From Actinomycetota bacterium (lineage in GTDB: Bacteria; Actinomycetota; Actinomycetes; Actinomycetales; Microbacteriaceae): 64,000 nt of DNA. Shown here one piece after another: positions 31,499 to 40,969 of this stretch. Position 1 is the first letter of the stretch. Each line of letters begins with the position of its first letter. The position numbers were made by a program, and so were the translations under genes. The notes below the pieces were generated by a model. That model was not told the DNA's origin, searched no databases, and worked only from the letters and a program-made list of their open reading frames with translations. The stretch is from contig WLPL01000001.1 of the NCBI GenBank assembly GCA_009698805.1, positions 1 through 64,000 on the forward strand, read 5' to 3'.

Positions 31499-32092
31499 CT
31501 AAACGGTCTTTACGACCCTGGCCGGGTTGCCAACCGCAACCGCTCTTGCCGGCACGTTTTTTGTAACAACAGCCCCGGCACCTATGACAGCGTTGTCTCC
31601 GATGGTGACGCCCGGCAAGATGATTGCCCCCGAGCCAACCCAGACGTTGTTGCCAATTGTGATCGGGGCTCCGGCCTCCCAGCCTTCGAGACGAAGTTCG
31701 GGGTCGAGCGGGTGAATCGGGGTCATTAGCTGAACGTTGCTACCGAGCATGACATTGTTGCCGATGCGAATCTCGGCAACGTCTAGCGCGATAAGCCCGT
31801 AGTTGGCGAAGCAGTGATCGCCCCAGTGAATGTTTTTGCCAAAGTCGACCTTGATCGGTTCGCGAAGCCAGAGACCAGCGCCCACGGTTCCGAAAAGTTC
31901 TGGGTAGAGAGCGACGGCGGCGTCTGATTGAACCGGCATCAGGTTGTTGTGCTCGTTGGCTAGCTTGTTCGCGCGGGCAATCTTTTCCCACTGCTCTGGA
32001 CCTGCCTTGTACCAATGCCCTGCGTCCATGCGCTCTTGCATCGAGCGGGTGTCGTTTGGGTCTGGTGCTGGAATGCTAGAGTCGCTGGCCAT
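31499..32092 (-). CDS. Sugar O-acetyltransferase (maltose/NodL acetyltransferase family)
   Basis: 197 residues. N-terminal MDAGHWYKAGPEQWEKIARAN (Mac domain) followed by hexapeptide repeats of a left-handed beta-helix: HWGDHCFANYGLIALDVAEIRIGNNVMLG, then GNNVWVGSGAIILPGVTIGDNAVIGAGAVVTKNVP. Transfers acetyl from acetyl-CoA to a sugar hydroxyl; acceptor unknown. Overlaps the preceding gene by 1 nt (TAATG). Confidence 0.92.
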   Translation of the reverse strand: MASDSSIPAPDPNDTRSMQERMDAGHWYKAGPEQWEKIARANKLANEHNNLMPVQSDAAVALYPELFGTVGAGLWLREPIKVDFGKNIHWGDHCFANYGLIALDVAEIRIGNNVMLGSNVQLMTPIHPLDPELRLEGWEAGAPITIGNNVWVGSGAIILPGVTIGDNAVIGAGAVVTKNVPARAVAVGNPARVVKTV

Positions 32093-32652
32093 TAGTTGAT
32101 TATGAACTGCTCGTAGTTACCAGAAATCACGCCGTTCACTTCGGCGGTCAACGAATACGCACCCGGAACCACTGGGGTTTGGCCGACTCCACAGCCAGAA
32201 GACGACGAGCGAACCAGATACCACTCGCTCGCAGGCCAAGAAAGTGTCTCGCCAGCCTTCAGCGGAACCCAGGTGTCGACAAGTCCAGCACGGTCACACT
32301 CGCGTGAGGTCCAAATCTGCTCACTGCCGCTCTTGATAGTGAAGAAGGTGACGCGCGGGCCACCGTTGAACTTGCAAGGCACCTTGCCGACATTGGTGAG
32401 CGTGAACCAGAGAGACGGCTTGACGCCGGACGCAAAAGAAAGCTGTTCGGTCGCGCCGTCACCGATTATGGCGTTGACAGAAACCGTGCCCGGGCCGCAC
32501 TCTTGGCCAGCGCCGTCCGAAGCGGTTGGCTTTGCCCCAAAGAATGCACCAACGGCACCAACGGCCGCGACCAAGCCCCAGATGATCAGTGCAAGGATTC
32601 CGAGAACGAAGACGCGGCGAATTAGGAACACGAGAGGGCTAGGTTGAGACAT
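32092..32652 (-). CDS. Membrane-anchored protein of unknown function
   Basis: 186 residues. One N-terminal transmembrane helix ([26 protein letters not shown]) and an extracytoplasmic beta-rich domain with four cysteines (about residues 52, 93, 119, 154), probably two disulfides. The pattern LWFTLTNVGKVPCKFNGGP suggests an immunoglobulin-like or DUF4232-like sandwich, but I do not assign a family firmly. Own leaderless-type promoter; co-transcribed with the acetyltransferase. Confidence 0.8.
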   Translation of the reverse strand: MSQPSPLVFLIRRVFVLGILALIIWGLVAAVGAVGAFFGAKPTASDGAGQECGPGTVSVNAIIGDGATEQLSFASGVKPSLWFTLTNVGKVPCKFNGGPRVTFFTIKSGSEQIWTSRECDRAGLVDTWVPLKAGETLSWPASEWYLVRSSSSGCGVGQTPVVPGAYSLTAEVNGVISGNYEQFIIN

Positions 32653-32659
32653 GCCTTCA

Positions 32660-32665
32660 AGATTA
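32660..32665 (-). promoter_or_regulatory. -10 element, leaderless promoter of the membrane-anchored gene
   Basis: TAATCT on the minus strand ends 7 nt before the ATG at 32652. Confidence 0.55.
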
Positions 32666-32678
32666 GCGAGGCGCGAGG

Positions 32679-33176
32679 CTATAGAACCTTAAGCATCCTC
32701 GTGTTGCCGAGGGTGTTCTGCTTCACGCGAGCCAGATCTAGGAACTCGGCGACGCCGTCATCGTTAGATCGAACCATCTCGGCAAATGTTTCTTCGTCGA
32801 CCGGAACGTCGCTGATTGTTGCAAAGTTGTGCTTTTCGAAAAACGAAACCTCGAAAGTTAGACAGAAGATTCGCTGAACACCAAAGCCCTTTGCCTTTTC
32901 GATTAGCGCATCAACCAGCATGTGCCCAACACCCTGGCCTCGAGTGCTTTGGTCGACTATCAGCGAACGAATTTCGGCGAGGTCTTCCCACATGACGTGG
33001 AGACCGCCTGCGCCGACAACGTGGCCCTGAGCATCAACCGCAACCATAAACTCTTGAACTCGCTCAAATAGACCCACGAGATCATGGTGAAGAAGAACCT
33101 GGCCCTCCATCGGTGCTCGCAACGCCGCGATCGCACGAACATCGTCGGCGCGGGCTGGGCGTATTAGGTAAGTCAC
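32679..33176 (-). CDS. argA: Amino-acid N-acetyltransferase (short, GNAT type)
   Basis: 165 residues, single GNAT domain: IRPARADDVRAI, acetyl-CoA loop STRGQGVGHMLVDALIEKAKGFG, FFEKHNFATIS and C-terminal KQNTLGNTRML. This matches the short actinobacterial N-acetylglutamate synthase, which lacks the amino-acid-kinase domain of the classical enzyme and starts arginine synthesis. GTG start 3 nt after the clpC stop, so it is in the clpC operon. A generic GNAT is the alternative. Confidence 0.85.
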   Translation of the reverse strand: MTYLIRPARADDVRAIAALRAPMEGQVLLHHDLVGLFERVQEFMVAVDAQGHVVGAGGLHVMWEDLAEIRSLIVDQSTRGQGVGHMLVDALIEKAKGFGVQRIFCLTFEVSFFEKHNFATISDVPVDEETFAEMVRSNDDGVAEFLDLARVKQNTLGNTRMLKVL

Positions 33177-33179
33177 CCT

Positions 33180-35633
33180 CTAAATGGTAGCGGCTTCGCG
33201 AACCTTGTCGGTGAAAACGAATTCGTCTCCAACTAGGTCAACGTCTACGTGCGATGCCGAAACCAGCTCTCCGCGAACGATCTTTTCAGACAGCTTGTCT
33301 TCGATTTCGCGTTGAACAGCACGTCGTAGCGGGCGAGCACCGAGGGCCGGGTCGTAACCCAGTTCGATCAGTCGCTGCTTGGCAGCCTGCGTCAAGGTGA
33401 TCGTCATTGCGCGGTCTTCGAGGCGCTTGCCAAGCTTTGCGATGAACAAGTCGACGATCTGAACCAACTCGAGCTGAGATAGCTGAGGGAACACGATTGT
33501 TTCGTCGACGCGGTTCAAGAACTCTGGCTTGAAGTGCTTCTTTAGCTCCTCGTTGACCTTGCCACGCATGCGGTCGTAGTCGTTCTCGGCGTTGTCTTCG
33601 AGCGAGAAGCCCATCGCACCCTTCGAGATGTCGCGGGTTCCAAGGTTGGTGGTCATGATGATCACGGTGTTCTTGAAGTCAACGACTCGACCCTGGCCAT
33701 CGGTCAGGCGACCCTCTTCGAGAATCTGAAGTAGCGAGTTGAAGATGTCTGGGTGAGCCTTCTCGATTTCGTCGAAGAGCACCACGCTGAAAGGCTTGCG
33801 GCGGACCTTCTCGGTTAGCTGGCCACCCTCTTCGAAGCCCACGAAGCCCGGAGGGGCACCGAATAAGCGTGAAACGGTGTGCTTTTCGCCGTACTCGCTC
33901 ATGTCGAGAGCGATCAGCGCGCCTTCGTCGTCGAATAGGAACTCGGCCAAAGCCTTGGCGAGCTCGGTCTTACCAACACCGGTCGGACCGGCAAAGATGA
34001 ACGAACCAGATGGGCGGTTAGGGTCTTTGAGCCCGGCGCGCTGGCGACGAATAGACTTCGAGATGGCGCGAATGGCCTCTTCTTGGCCGATTACGCGCTT
34101 GTGGAGCTCGTCTTCCATGAAGATGAGTTTCGAAGACTCTTCTTCGGTGAGCTTGAACACCGGAATACCTGTCGACTGCGCGAGAACTTCGGCGATTAGG
34201 CCTTCGTCAACAACTCCCTGAGCCGCAACGTTGCCGCTTCTGAACTGCTTCTCGAGACGAACGCGCTCAGCCGAAAGCTTCTTCTCTTCGTCGCGCTTTC
34301 CAGCGGCGACCTCGAAGTCCTGAGCCTCGATTGCCTTCTCTTTTTCGACGCGAGCGGCAACGATCTTCTCTTCGATTTCACGAAGCTCCGGTGGCGAAGA
34401 AAGTATCGACAGCCGCATGCGGGCGCCGGCCTCATCGATTAGGTCGATCGCCTTGTCTGGCAAGAAGCGGTCGGTGATGTAGCGGTCTGAGAGTGTGACG
34501 GCCGAAACCACGGCACCATCGGTGATGGTCACCTTGTGGTGCGCCTCGTAACGGTCGCGAAGACCCTTCAAGATGTTGATTGCCATCGGCAGAGTCGGCT
34601 CAGCGACGTTTACCGACTGGAATCGACGAGCCAAAGCGGCGTCTTTTTCGAAGTGCTTTCGGTATTCGTCAAGTGTGGTTGCACCGATGGTCTGAAGCTC
34701 GCCACGAGCAAGCAGCGGCTTCAAGATCGAAGCGGCATCGATAGCGCCCTCGGCAGCACCGGCACCAACCAGTGTGTGAATCTCGTCGATGAACGTGATG
34801 ATGTCGCCGCGCTGGCGAATCTCTTTGGTGACCTTCTTGAGGCGTTCCTCAAAGTCACCGCGGTAACGCGAGCCGGCAATCAGGGCGCCCATGTCGAGGG
34901 TGTAAACCTGCTTGCCTTTCAAAGTCTCTGGGACATTGCCGTGGACGATTGCCTGAGCAAGCCCTTCGACAACTGCGGTCTTGCCAACACCAGGCTCACC
35001 AATCAGAACCGGGTTGTTCTTCGAACGGCGAGAGAGAATTTGCATGACGCGCTCGATCTCACGCTCGCGACCGATTACTGGGTCGAGCTTTCCGTCGGCT
35101 GCAGCCTGAGTTAGGTTGCGACCAAACTGGTCGAGAATCGTCGAGCCCTTTTGCGGCGCGTTTGACTCGCCACCAACGTTGACGGTCTCTTTACCCTGGA
35201 AGCCCGAAAGCAACTCAACAACCTGCTGACGAACGCGGTTTGAGTCGGCTCCCAACTTGGTTAGAACCTGAGCGGCAACGCCTTCGCCCTCGCGAATTAG
35301 GCCGAGAAGAAGGTGTTCGGTGCCAATGTATGAGTGGCCAAGTTGAAGTGCTTCGCGCAGTGAAAGCTCGAGAACCTTCTTGGCGCGTGGGGTGAAAGGA
35401 ATGTGGCCGGTCGGAGGCGTTTGCCCCTGTCCGATGATTTCTTGAACCTGCTCGCGCACCGCGTCGAGGTTGATGCCGAGCGCTTCTAGAGCCTTGGCCG
35501 CAACGCCTTCACCCTCGTGGATCAAGCCAAGGAGGATGTGCTCGGTGCCAATGTAGTTGTGATTGAGCATCTTCGCCTCTTCTTGGGCGAGGACGACTAC
35601 ACGGCGGGCCTTATCGGTGAATTTCTCGAACAT
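33180..35633 (-). CDS. clpC: ATP-dependent Clp protease ATP-binding subunit ClpC
   Basis: 817 residues, normal length. Two Clp N-terminal repeats ([34 protein letters not shown] and its repeat about 75 residues later), AAA domain 1 with GEPGVGKT (about 208), coiled-coil M domain with a UVR-like segment (about 410-460), AAA domain 2 with GPTGVGKT (about 545). ClpC unfolds substrates and feeds them to ClpP. Leaderless-type promoter with a ClgR-like box 41 nt upstream of the ATG. Confidence 0.97.
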   Translation of the reverse strand: MFEKFTDKARRVVVLAQEEAKMLNHNYIGTEHILLGLIHEGEGVAAKALEALGINLDAVREQVQEIIGQGQTPPTGHIPFTPRAKKVLELSLREALQLGHSYIGTEHLLLGLIREGEGVAAQVLTKLGADSNRVRQQVVELLSGFQGKETVNVGGESNAPQKGSTILDQFGRNLTQAAADGKLDPVIGREREIERVMQILSRRSKNNPVLIGEPGVGKTAVVEGLAQAIVHGNVPETLKGKQVYTLDMGALIAGSRYRGDFEERLKKVTKEIRQRGDIITFIDEIHTLVGAGAAEGAIDAASILKPLLARGELQTIGATTLDEYRKHFEKDAALARRFQSVNVAEPTLPMAINILKGLRDRYEAHHKVTITDGAVVSAVTLSDRYITDRFLPDKAIDLIDEAGARMRLSILSSPPELREIEEKIVAARVEKEKAIEAQDFEVAAGKRDEEKKLSAERVRLEKQFRSGNVAAQGVVDEGLIAEVLAQSTGIPVFKLTEEESSKLIFMEDELHKRVIGQEEAIRAISKSIRRQRAGLKDPNRPSGSFIFAGPTGVGKTELAKALAEFLFDDEGALIALDMSEYGEKHTVSRLFGAPPGFVGFEEGGQLTEKVRRKPFSVVLFDEIEKAHPDIFNSLLQILEEGRLTDGQGRVVDFKNTVIIMTTNLGTRDISKGAMGFSLEDNAENDYDRMRGKVNEELKKHFKPEFLNRVDETIVFPQLSQLELVQIVDLFIAKLGKRLEDRAMTITLTQAAKQRLIELGYDPALGARPLRRAVQREIEDKLSEKIVRGELVSASHVDVDLVGDEFVFTDKVREAATI

Positions 35634-35639
35634 AAGTCG

Positions 35640-35645
35640 ATGGTA
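35640..35645 (-). promoter_or_regulatory. -10 element, leaderless promoter of clpC
   Basis: TACCAT on the minus strand ends 6 nt before the ATG at 35633. Confidence 0.6.
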
Positions 35646-35673
35646 ACTGCGACCACCGACCTAATAAAGGGCT

Positions 35674-35687
35674 GTTCGCCCTAAGCG
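35674..35687. promoter_or_regulatory. ClgR-type activator box upstream of clpC
   Basis: GTTCGC-CCTAA-GCG matches the actinobacterial ClgR operator GTTCGC-N5-GCG exactly. Relative to the predicted start of transcription at 35633 it spans about -41 to -54, the expected place for an activator next to the -35. ClgR activates clp genes in Streptomyces, Corynebacterium and mycobacteria. Confidence 0.75.
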
Positions 35688-35694
35688 TTAGGAG

Positions 35695-36165
35695 CTATTT
35701 GGACTTCCTGACCAAGCTGACTCGTTCTAGAAGTCGAAATGTGAGGTAGCTGAGAGACATGAATAGGAGTATCAAAAGACCAACGCCCGCGGCGGGTAAA
35801 GATCTCTTTTGGGGCTCAATTATCCATGAAATGAGCACACCTACTCCTTGTAGAGCTAGAGGCAGTGCGGGGGACTTACCAAATTTAGCAAACCAATTTT
35901 TAGAGCCCCTAGCCGCGGTTACAGGCTTTTCAGGAACTAAAACTGCGACGACAAACCAAACAAGCAGACCTAAAACTAGAGGATTCGTTACGCTCATGTA
36001 GACGAGCAAATATAGGCCCCACCAGAAGATTGGGGAACTAAATACAGCGCTGAGACGATCTGGGATGGATTGATCCTGCGTTGAACCAGTTCCCAACGCC
36101 ATAGCAACGAGCAAGGTAACGTAACTTGTTAGCTGCAGAACGAGTAGTTTCCGTAAAATTGACAC
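35695..36165 (-). CDS. Membrane protein of unknown function, AT-rich island
   Basis: 156 residues, GTG start with AGGAG upstream. About four hydrophobic segments (LTSYVTLLVAMALG, IFWWGLYLLVYMSVTNPLVLGLLVWFVVAVLV, LALQGVGVLISWIIE, GVGLLILLFMSLSYLTF). No family recognised. Starts 7 nt after the stop of the secreted gene upstream, so one operon. AT-richer than clpC and lysS around it. Confidence 0.72.
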   Translation of the reverse strand: MSILRKLLVLQLTSYVTLLVAMALGTGSTQDQSIPDRLSAVFSSPIFWWGLYLLVYMSVTNPLVLGLLVWFVVAVLVPEKPVTAARGSKNWFAKFGKSPALPLALQGVGVLISWIIEPQKRSLPAAGVGLLILLFMSLSYLTFRLLERVSLVRKSK

Positions 36166-36172
36166 GCGTCTC

Positions 36173-37264
36173 CTATTGCTTTTGGCTCGACAAATCGTAG
36201 GTGTTTTTGCAGTTTAAAAACCCAATGTTTACAAAGTCGGGGACAAGGCAATCAAATGAATCAAATCCGCTCTTAAGAATTGGATGCCAATCTGCGGAGT
36301 CCGATTCTTTTAGATACGCCTCATGGCTTGGAACACGAATAGCCCAACCTTGCAAGGCGTATTTACCAGTGCGCCAAATCTGCACATTAAGATCAAACTC
36401 AATACCCTGCCCCCCCAATGTTGAACAGAAGGGGTTCATTACGTTCTGGACCAAATTGAATGAAACATACGAATTGGACTGATATCTGGTCGACAGCACC
36501 ATGGAGCTATCGGACGCTCTTTGCGTCTCAAGCAGAACGTATGAATTGCCAACCTTCTCGAATAATTGGGTAGCTCCAACAGAAGTATTGGAAAGCAGAG
36601 AGCCACCTTGATCCCAATAAATCCAAGTGTCCATTCTGGTTTTGAAGCTACTCGAAAGGGCATCGAAACTGCGGTTATTACCGTTAAAGGCGTAATTTTT
36701 AAACACATTTGGGGTGCAGGCTACTCTTGCCTGCGGAGAAGTCTGATCTACATACTGCCAAGGGATGAAGGTTTGATATCTAAGGATCGAGATCGAAGGC
36801 AGCCCCGTTGCAGCGTTCGCCCTGTCCTGTGAAACCTGACCAGATTTGAGGGTGAAAGGAATACGGCTTACGCTCATTTTTGTGAATGTTTCGATCGCTT
36901 CAGCCTGGCTGATGCCATTTCGACTTGCAATCATCTCGGCTGTGTCCGCGTCAAGTTCTTGAATCGCTGTAAGTGTGAAATCAAAGCCCGTTGCCAACGT
37001 GCCGACGTCATTCATGAACAAATGGCCGGTGCCTTCACCCTCGTGAATTACTAATCCGTCCAAGGTCAATGTTGTTTTGGCAAACTCTTCAAGCTTCCAA
37101 GAAATGCTCAAATCTTCACCATCAAAATATACGTTCCAAAATCCAGACAACAAATTATTCGCTTGGCTTGCCGACGCTTTAGAGGAAATTAGAACTGGTT
37201 GAATGACGCATAACAGCAGCGCAATAATGAATGAAATTGACAAACGGGCAACTGTTTTCCCCAT
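36173..37264 (-). CDS. Secreted protein of unknown function, AT-rich island
   Basis: ATG at 37264 preferred (GGTGG just upstream; clean signal peptide MGKTVARLSISFIIALLLCVIQ...); the track start is a GTG 12 nt earlier. About 363 residues. After the signal peptide comes a beta-rich exported protein (SGFWNVYFDGEDLSISWKLEEF, FDGLIV-type strands, paired late cysteines CLVPDFVNIGFLNC). No known domain recognised. Codon use is AT-rich relative to neighbours, suggesting a lineage-specific acquisition. Confidence 0.72.
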   Translation of the reverse strand: MGKTVARLSISFIIALLLCVIQPVLISSKASASQANNLLSGFWNVYFDGEDLSISWKLEEFAKTTLTLDGLVIHEGEGTGHLFMNDVGTLATGFDFTLTAIQELDADTAEMIASRNGISQAEAIETFTKMSVSRIPFTLKSGQVSQDRANAATGLPSISILRYQTFIPWQYVDQTSPQARVACTPNVFKNYAFNGNNRSFDALSSSFKTRMDTWIYWDQGGSLLSNTSVGATQLFEKVGNSYVLLETQRASDSSMVLSTRYQSNSYVSFNLVQNVMNPFCSTLGGQGIEFDLNVQIWRTGKYALQGWAIRVPSHEAYLKESDSADWHPILKSGFDSFDCLVPDFVNIGFLNCKNTYDLSSQKQ

Positions 37265-37313
37265 TTTTCCACCCACGTCCTTTATCAGACGCTAACACGT
37301 CTATTTTAAGTTT

Positions 37314-37475
37314 TTACTTCTTCGACAGCTTCGCGCGCTCTTCGGCTTCGATCTTTGAATAGGTGTCGCGCTCTTTCGAGTCAACCTTGACGATGGCTCG
37401 CATGACGAGCCAGAAGATACCGCCGACCAGGAGCGGCGGGACCAGTGAGAGCAGTGCTGCTACGACGTCGTTCAT
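37314..37475 (-). CDS. Small membrane protein, 53 residues
   Basis: The ORF track shows a longer frame to 37742; the ATG at 37475 overlaps the lysS stop by 1 nt (TAATG) and begins [29 protein letters not shown], a single membrane helix, then a charged cytosolic tail SKERDTYSKIEAEERAKLSKK. Similar short proteins follow lysS in related actinobacteria. Function unknown; last gene of the tilS-lysS operon. Confidence 0.82.
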   Translation of the reverse strand: MNDVVAALLSLVPPLLVGGIFWLVMRAIVKVDSKERDTYSKIEAEERAKLSKK

Positions 37476-38956
37476 TACTTGACCAGCGGGAACATGATTG
37501 TTTCGCGAATGCCGAGGCCGGTGAGGCTCATGAGTAGGCGGTCGATGCCCATGCCCATGCCGCCCGAAGGTGGCATTCCGAACTCGAGTGCCTTTAGGAA
37601 GTCTTCGTCGAGCTTCATTGCCTCGGGGTCGCCGGCTGCTGCCAGGGTTACCTGCTCGACAAAGCGCTCGCGTTGAATTACTGGGTCGACGAGCTCCGAG
37701 TAGCCGGTTGCTTGCTCGTAGCCGCGAATGTAGAGGTCCCACTTTTCGACTACGCCGGCCTTGGTCCGGTGATTACGAACCAGCGGGGACGTGTCCACGG
37801 GGAAATCGATGACGAAAGTCGGTGTGAGCAAATCACCCTTGACGAAGTGCTCCCACAGTTCTTCGACATACTTGCCGTGCTGCGGGTGTTCGATGTCGAT
37901 GTCGACGCTCTTGGCGAGCTTCTTCAGCTCGGCGATCGGAGTCTCTGGCGTGATCTCTCGCCCGCAGGCCTTTGAGAGGCTTTCGAACATCGAGATTCTT
38001 GGCCATTCGCCGCCGAGGTCGTTGATCGTGCCGTCTTCGAGAACAACCTGATGGGTGCCGAAGACGTCCATGGCTGCGTTCTGAATCAACTTCTGGGTGA
38101 GGTCGGCGATCGAGTTGTAGTCGCCGTAGGCCTCGTAGGCCTCGAGCATTGCGAACTCTGGGCTGTGGGTGCGGTCGGCGCCTTCGTTTCTGAAGTTGCG
38201 GTTGATTTCATAGACCCGGTCGATGCCGCCGACAACAGCGCGCTTGAGGAATAGCTCGGGGGCGATGCGCAGGTAGAGCTCGGTGTCGAAGGCGTTCGAG
38301 TGGGTCTTGAACGGACGCGCGCTGGCACCACCGTGGATGGTCTGAAGCATCGGAGTTTCGATTTCGAGGAATCGGTCTTCGGTGAAGGTCTTGCGCATGC
38401 TGGCCATGACCTGGGCGCGGATCTTGACGACCTCGCGGGCGCGATCGCGAACGATTAAGTCGAGGTAGCGGTGGCGAACGCGAAACTCTTCGCCGAGTTC
38501 GTTGTGCAGGTTCGGTAGCGGGCGAATGGTCTTGGCGGCCATCTTCCAGCTGTTCACCAGGATGCTGAGCTCTCCTCGCTTCGACGTGATTACCTCACCG
38601 TCGACGAATAGGTGATCGCCTAGGTCGACTAGTTCTTTGAAAAGTTCGAGTTGTTCTTCGCCGACCTTGTCGAGGCTGAGCATGGCCTGGATGCGCTCTC
38701 CAGAGCCGGCCTGAAGGGTTGCGAAGCAAAGCTTGCCGGTGTTGCGCTGGAACATCACGCGGCCGGCAATGCCAACTATTTCGCCGGTCGAGACGTCGGC
38801 CTCGAGGTCTGGGTGAGCGGCACGAACGGCGTCGATGGTGTGAGTTATTGGGAGGGCAACCGGGTAGGCGTCGTTCAATTTGTTCAGACGCTCGCGCTTT
38901 TCGAGACGAATAGCGATCTGCTCAGGCAGGTCTTCGTACTCGAGTTCTTCGCTCAT
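37475..38956 (-). CDS. lysS: Lysyl-tRNA synthetase, class II
   Basis: 493 residues. N-terminal OB-fold ([23 protein letters not shown]), class II motif 1 region [19 protein letters not shown], motif 2 [21 protein letters not shown], motif 3 [16 protein letters not shown]. It charges tRNA-Lys. The start overlaps panC's stop by 4 nt. Only one lysS copy is seen and there is no LysX-type extension. Confidence 0.96.
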   Translation of the reverse strand: MSEELEYEDLPEQIAIRLEKRERLNKLNDAYPVALPITHTIDAVRAAHPDLEADVSTGEIVGIAGRVMFQRNTGKLCFATLQAGSGERIQAMLSLDKVGEEQLELFKELVDLGDHLFVDGEVITSKRGELSILVNSWKMAAKTIRPLPNLHNELGEEFRVRHRYLDLIVRDRAREVVKIRAQVMASMRKTFTEDRFLEIETPMLQTIHGGASARPFKTHSNAFDTELYLRIAPELFLKRAVVGGIDRVYEINRNFRNEGADRTHSPEFAMLEAYEAYGDYNSIADLTQKLIQNAAMDVFGTHQVVLEDGTINDLGGEWPRISMFESLSKACGREITPETPIAELKKLAKSVDIDIEHPQHGKYVEELWEHFVKGDLLTPTFVIDFPVDTSPLVRNHRTKAGVVEKWDLYIRGYEQATGYSELVDPVIQRERFVEQVTLAAAGDPEAMKLDEDFLKALEFGMPPSGGMGMGIDRLLMSLTGLGIRETIMFPLVK

Positions 38957-39795
38957 CGGTTCGGCTCCGTTAGTTCAATTTCTAGGTTGTCGATCAAGCG
39001 GGTGTCGCCGACCTTTGCCGCAACAATGGCCAGAGCCTTGCCGCGAAAGTCATCGTTGACCGGTCTGAAGATTTCTGGGTCAACAACCGCTATGTAGTCA
39101 AGTTTAGTCTCGGGGGTCGAGTCGATGAGGGTGCGCGCGGCTTCGATTGTGAGGCTGAGCGGTTGGCGCAGGGTTTTGAGTGCTTTGTAGAGCGCGGTGG
39201 CCGAGGTTTTTTGTGATTCGGTGAGGTAGCGGTTGCGGCTGCTCATGGCCAGCCCGCTCGGTTCGCGATGGGTTGGCGCGGTTACGATTTCGGTGTCTTT
39301 GTAGAGCGCTCCGGCGAGCTTTTTGATCATGAACAGTTGTTGGGCGTCTTTGGCGCCGAAAACGGCGGCGTCCGGTTGCGCCAGGTCAAACAGGCGGCCG
39401 ACAACCGTGAGCACGCCGTCGAAGTGGCCAGGGCGGCTCGCGCCTTCGAAGGTTGAGCCGACTACGCCAGCACGTTGCTCGCGAACGCCCTCGGGTGGGT
39501 AGATTTCTTCGACGCTCGGTGCGAACAAGACGTCCACATTCTTGGTCTCGAGAAGTTTGGCGTCCTCGTTTAGGGTTCTCGGGTATTTGTCGAAGTCCTC
39601 ATTGGCGCCGAACTGCTTCGGGTTTACGAAGACGCTGACCACGACGACGTCGGTCTTTTGCCGAGCGAGGTCGACCAGGGTCAGGTGGCCTTCGTGCAGG
39701 GCGCCCATGGTTGGCACGAACGCGATAGTTTTGCTGGCGGCCTTGGTTTCTTGAACGAATGCTTCGATTTCGGCGGCGGTGTGAATCAGCCTCAT
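38953..39795 (-). CDS. panC: Pantothenate synthetase
   Basis: 280 residues. [20 protein letters not shown] (ATP-binding HxGH-type), [34 protein letters not shown] and [15 protein letters not shown] are all present. Joins pantoate and beta-alanine with ATP. Neither panB nor panD is in the window. Overlaps both neighbours by 4 nt. Confidence 0.95.
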   Translation of the reverse strand: MRLIHTAAEIEAFVQETKAASKTIAFVPTMGALHEGHLTLVDLARQKTDVVVVSVFVNPKQFGANEDFDKYPRTLNEDAKLLETKNVDVLFAPSVEEIYPPEGVREQRAGVVGSTFEGASRPGHFDGVLTVVGRLFDLAQPDAAVFGAKDAQQLFMIKKLAGALYKDTEIVTAPTHREPSGLAMSSRNRYLTESQKTSATALYKALKTLRQPLSLTIEAARTLIDSTPETKLDYIAVVDPEIFRPVNDDFRGKALAIVAAKVGDTRLIDNLEIELTEPNR

Positions 39796-40496
39796 AGCGC
39801 CTCTGGGTCGAGAGGTTGGTGGCCCTCGGCGAGCGCTTGTTCGACGGCGGTTCTCACCACTGGCGCAAGCAGAGCGCGCGGGTTTTCAACGCCGGCCTCT
39901 TCGAGAAGCCCGATTGCCTGGTTGACCACCATCGCCGAGAAGCTAGAGGCCACCGAATAGGCTTCGGCATATTTGGCGCGGGCTTCTTCTTCGACGATCA
40001 CGGGTTCACCGCCCATTTCGATAACCAATGCCTGGGCAATCGGCAGGGCGATCTTCGGGGCGCTGACCGCGAAGTAGGCGTCTGGCAGCTTGATTAGGTC
40101 GACGCTGGTGCCGGTGAAGCGCATGGCGGGGTGGATTGCCAGTGGGATTGCGCCCTGGGCTGTGGCTGGCGATAGAACCGAGTAGCCGTATTCGGGCGAG
40201 GTGTGGGCGACTATTTGGCCCGCGTGCCAGAGGCCCGCTTCGGCGAAGCCGTTCACCGTTGGCAACAGCTCGGCGTCGGGTATTGCCAGAAGGATCAAGT
40301 CGGCGGTTTGCAGGATCTCGGCTACGTCCATCAGTGGCACCTCTGGAAGCATCGCCTCGGCGCGTTCACGGTTCTCTTGGCTGACCGCGGTGATTCCGAC
40401 AATCGCGTGACCGGCGCCGGCTAGGGCGAGGCCGAGGATCACCCCGACCGGGCCAGCGCCAATGATGCCTACGCTCAGTCGGCCGTTGGCACTCAC
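39792..40496 (-). CDS. Rossmann-fold protein with DUF2520 domain
   Basis: 234 residues. NAD(P)-binding GIIGAGPVGVILGLALAGAGH at the N terminus, AVSQENRERAEAMLP, and a C-terminal all-helical DUF2520 domain (EARAKYAEAYSVASSFSAMVVNQ). Architecture resembles 6-phosphogluconate dehydrogenase/ketopantoate-reductase proteins. This family often sits beside panC, so a role in pantoate formation has been suggested by context; no activity can be read from sequence. 4-nt overlaps on both sides. Confidence 0.87.
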   Translation of the reverse strand: MSANGRLSVGIIGAGPVGVILGLALAGAGHAIVGITAVSQENRERAEAMLPEVPLMDVAEILQTADLILLAIPDAELLPTVNGFAEAGLWHAGQIVAHTSPEYGYSVLSPATAQGAIPLAIHPAMRFTGTSVDLIKLPDAYFAVSAPKIALPIAQALVIEMGGEPVIVEEEARAKYAEAYSVASSFSAMVVNQAIGLLEEAGVENPRALLAPVVRTAVEQALAEGHQPLDPEAL

Positions 40497-40969
40497 GCTG
40501 GGGTGCCTTCGATGGTGTCATTCAGGTCGGGTGGAATCCTGAACAGGTACTCGACCACGACAGCGATTACCGTCGTGACCAGGGCAGCAGCGGCTCCCAG
40601 GATTGAAAAACCTATTGCGGGAGTGATGGTCGGTAACGTCAGTTGCACCAGCAGAATGCCGATGTGCCAACCCAAGAACAGCGAGCCCGCAATCGAGGTC
40701 GCCTTAGCGAGCACAACCACCCTGAACGCGTAAAGCGGCGGAACTCGTTTAACGTTTTTGGTCGCCTCTTTGAGCGCCTTGCGGTAGCGGGCCATTGGGA
40801 TCGCCAAAAACCCGAGAGCGATTCCGACCGAGAACAGCGTTATCGGCAGGTTTATTGGTGAAACGGGGACGGCGAAGCCGCGAGTCACGAAGGCGTGGGC
40901 TAGGACAAACGCGAAAACGGCGGCGGCGATCAGGCATGTGGCGAGTGACCAAATCTTGGTTGGCTTCAT
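40493..40969 (-). CDS. DUF3180 membrane protein
   Basis: Start at the ATG at 40969, which overlaps the folK stop (TGATG); the track ORF extends upstream artificially. 158 residues with four helices (IWSLATCLIAAAVFAFVLAHAF, LPITLFSVGIALGFLAIPMA, VVVLAKATSIAGSLFLGWHIGILLV, IGFSILGAAAALVTTVIAVVVEYLF). DUF3180 is an actinobacterial family regularly located after folK. Function unknown. Confidence 0.88.
   Translation of the reverse strand: MKPTKIWSLATCLIAAAVFAFVLAHAFVTRGFAVPVSPINLPITLFSVGIALGFLAIPMARYRKALKEATKNVKRVPPLYAFRVVVLAKATSIAGSLFLGWHIGILLVQLTLPTITPAIGFSILGAAAALVTTVIAVVVEYLFRIPPDLNDTIEGTPA

Noticed and set aside
34536-35114. 192-aa ORF antisense to clpC
   Set aside because: Opposite the conserved first AAA domain; no independent support.
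37280-37312. Short hairpin AGACG/CGTCT before the secreted-protein gene
   Set aside because: Only a 5-bp stem and no T run in the direction of the lysS operon; too weak to call a terminator.
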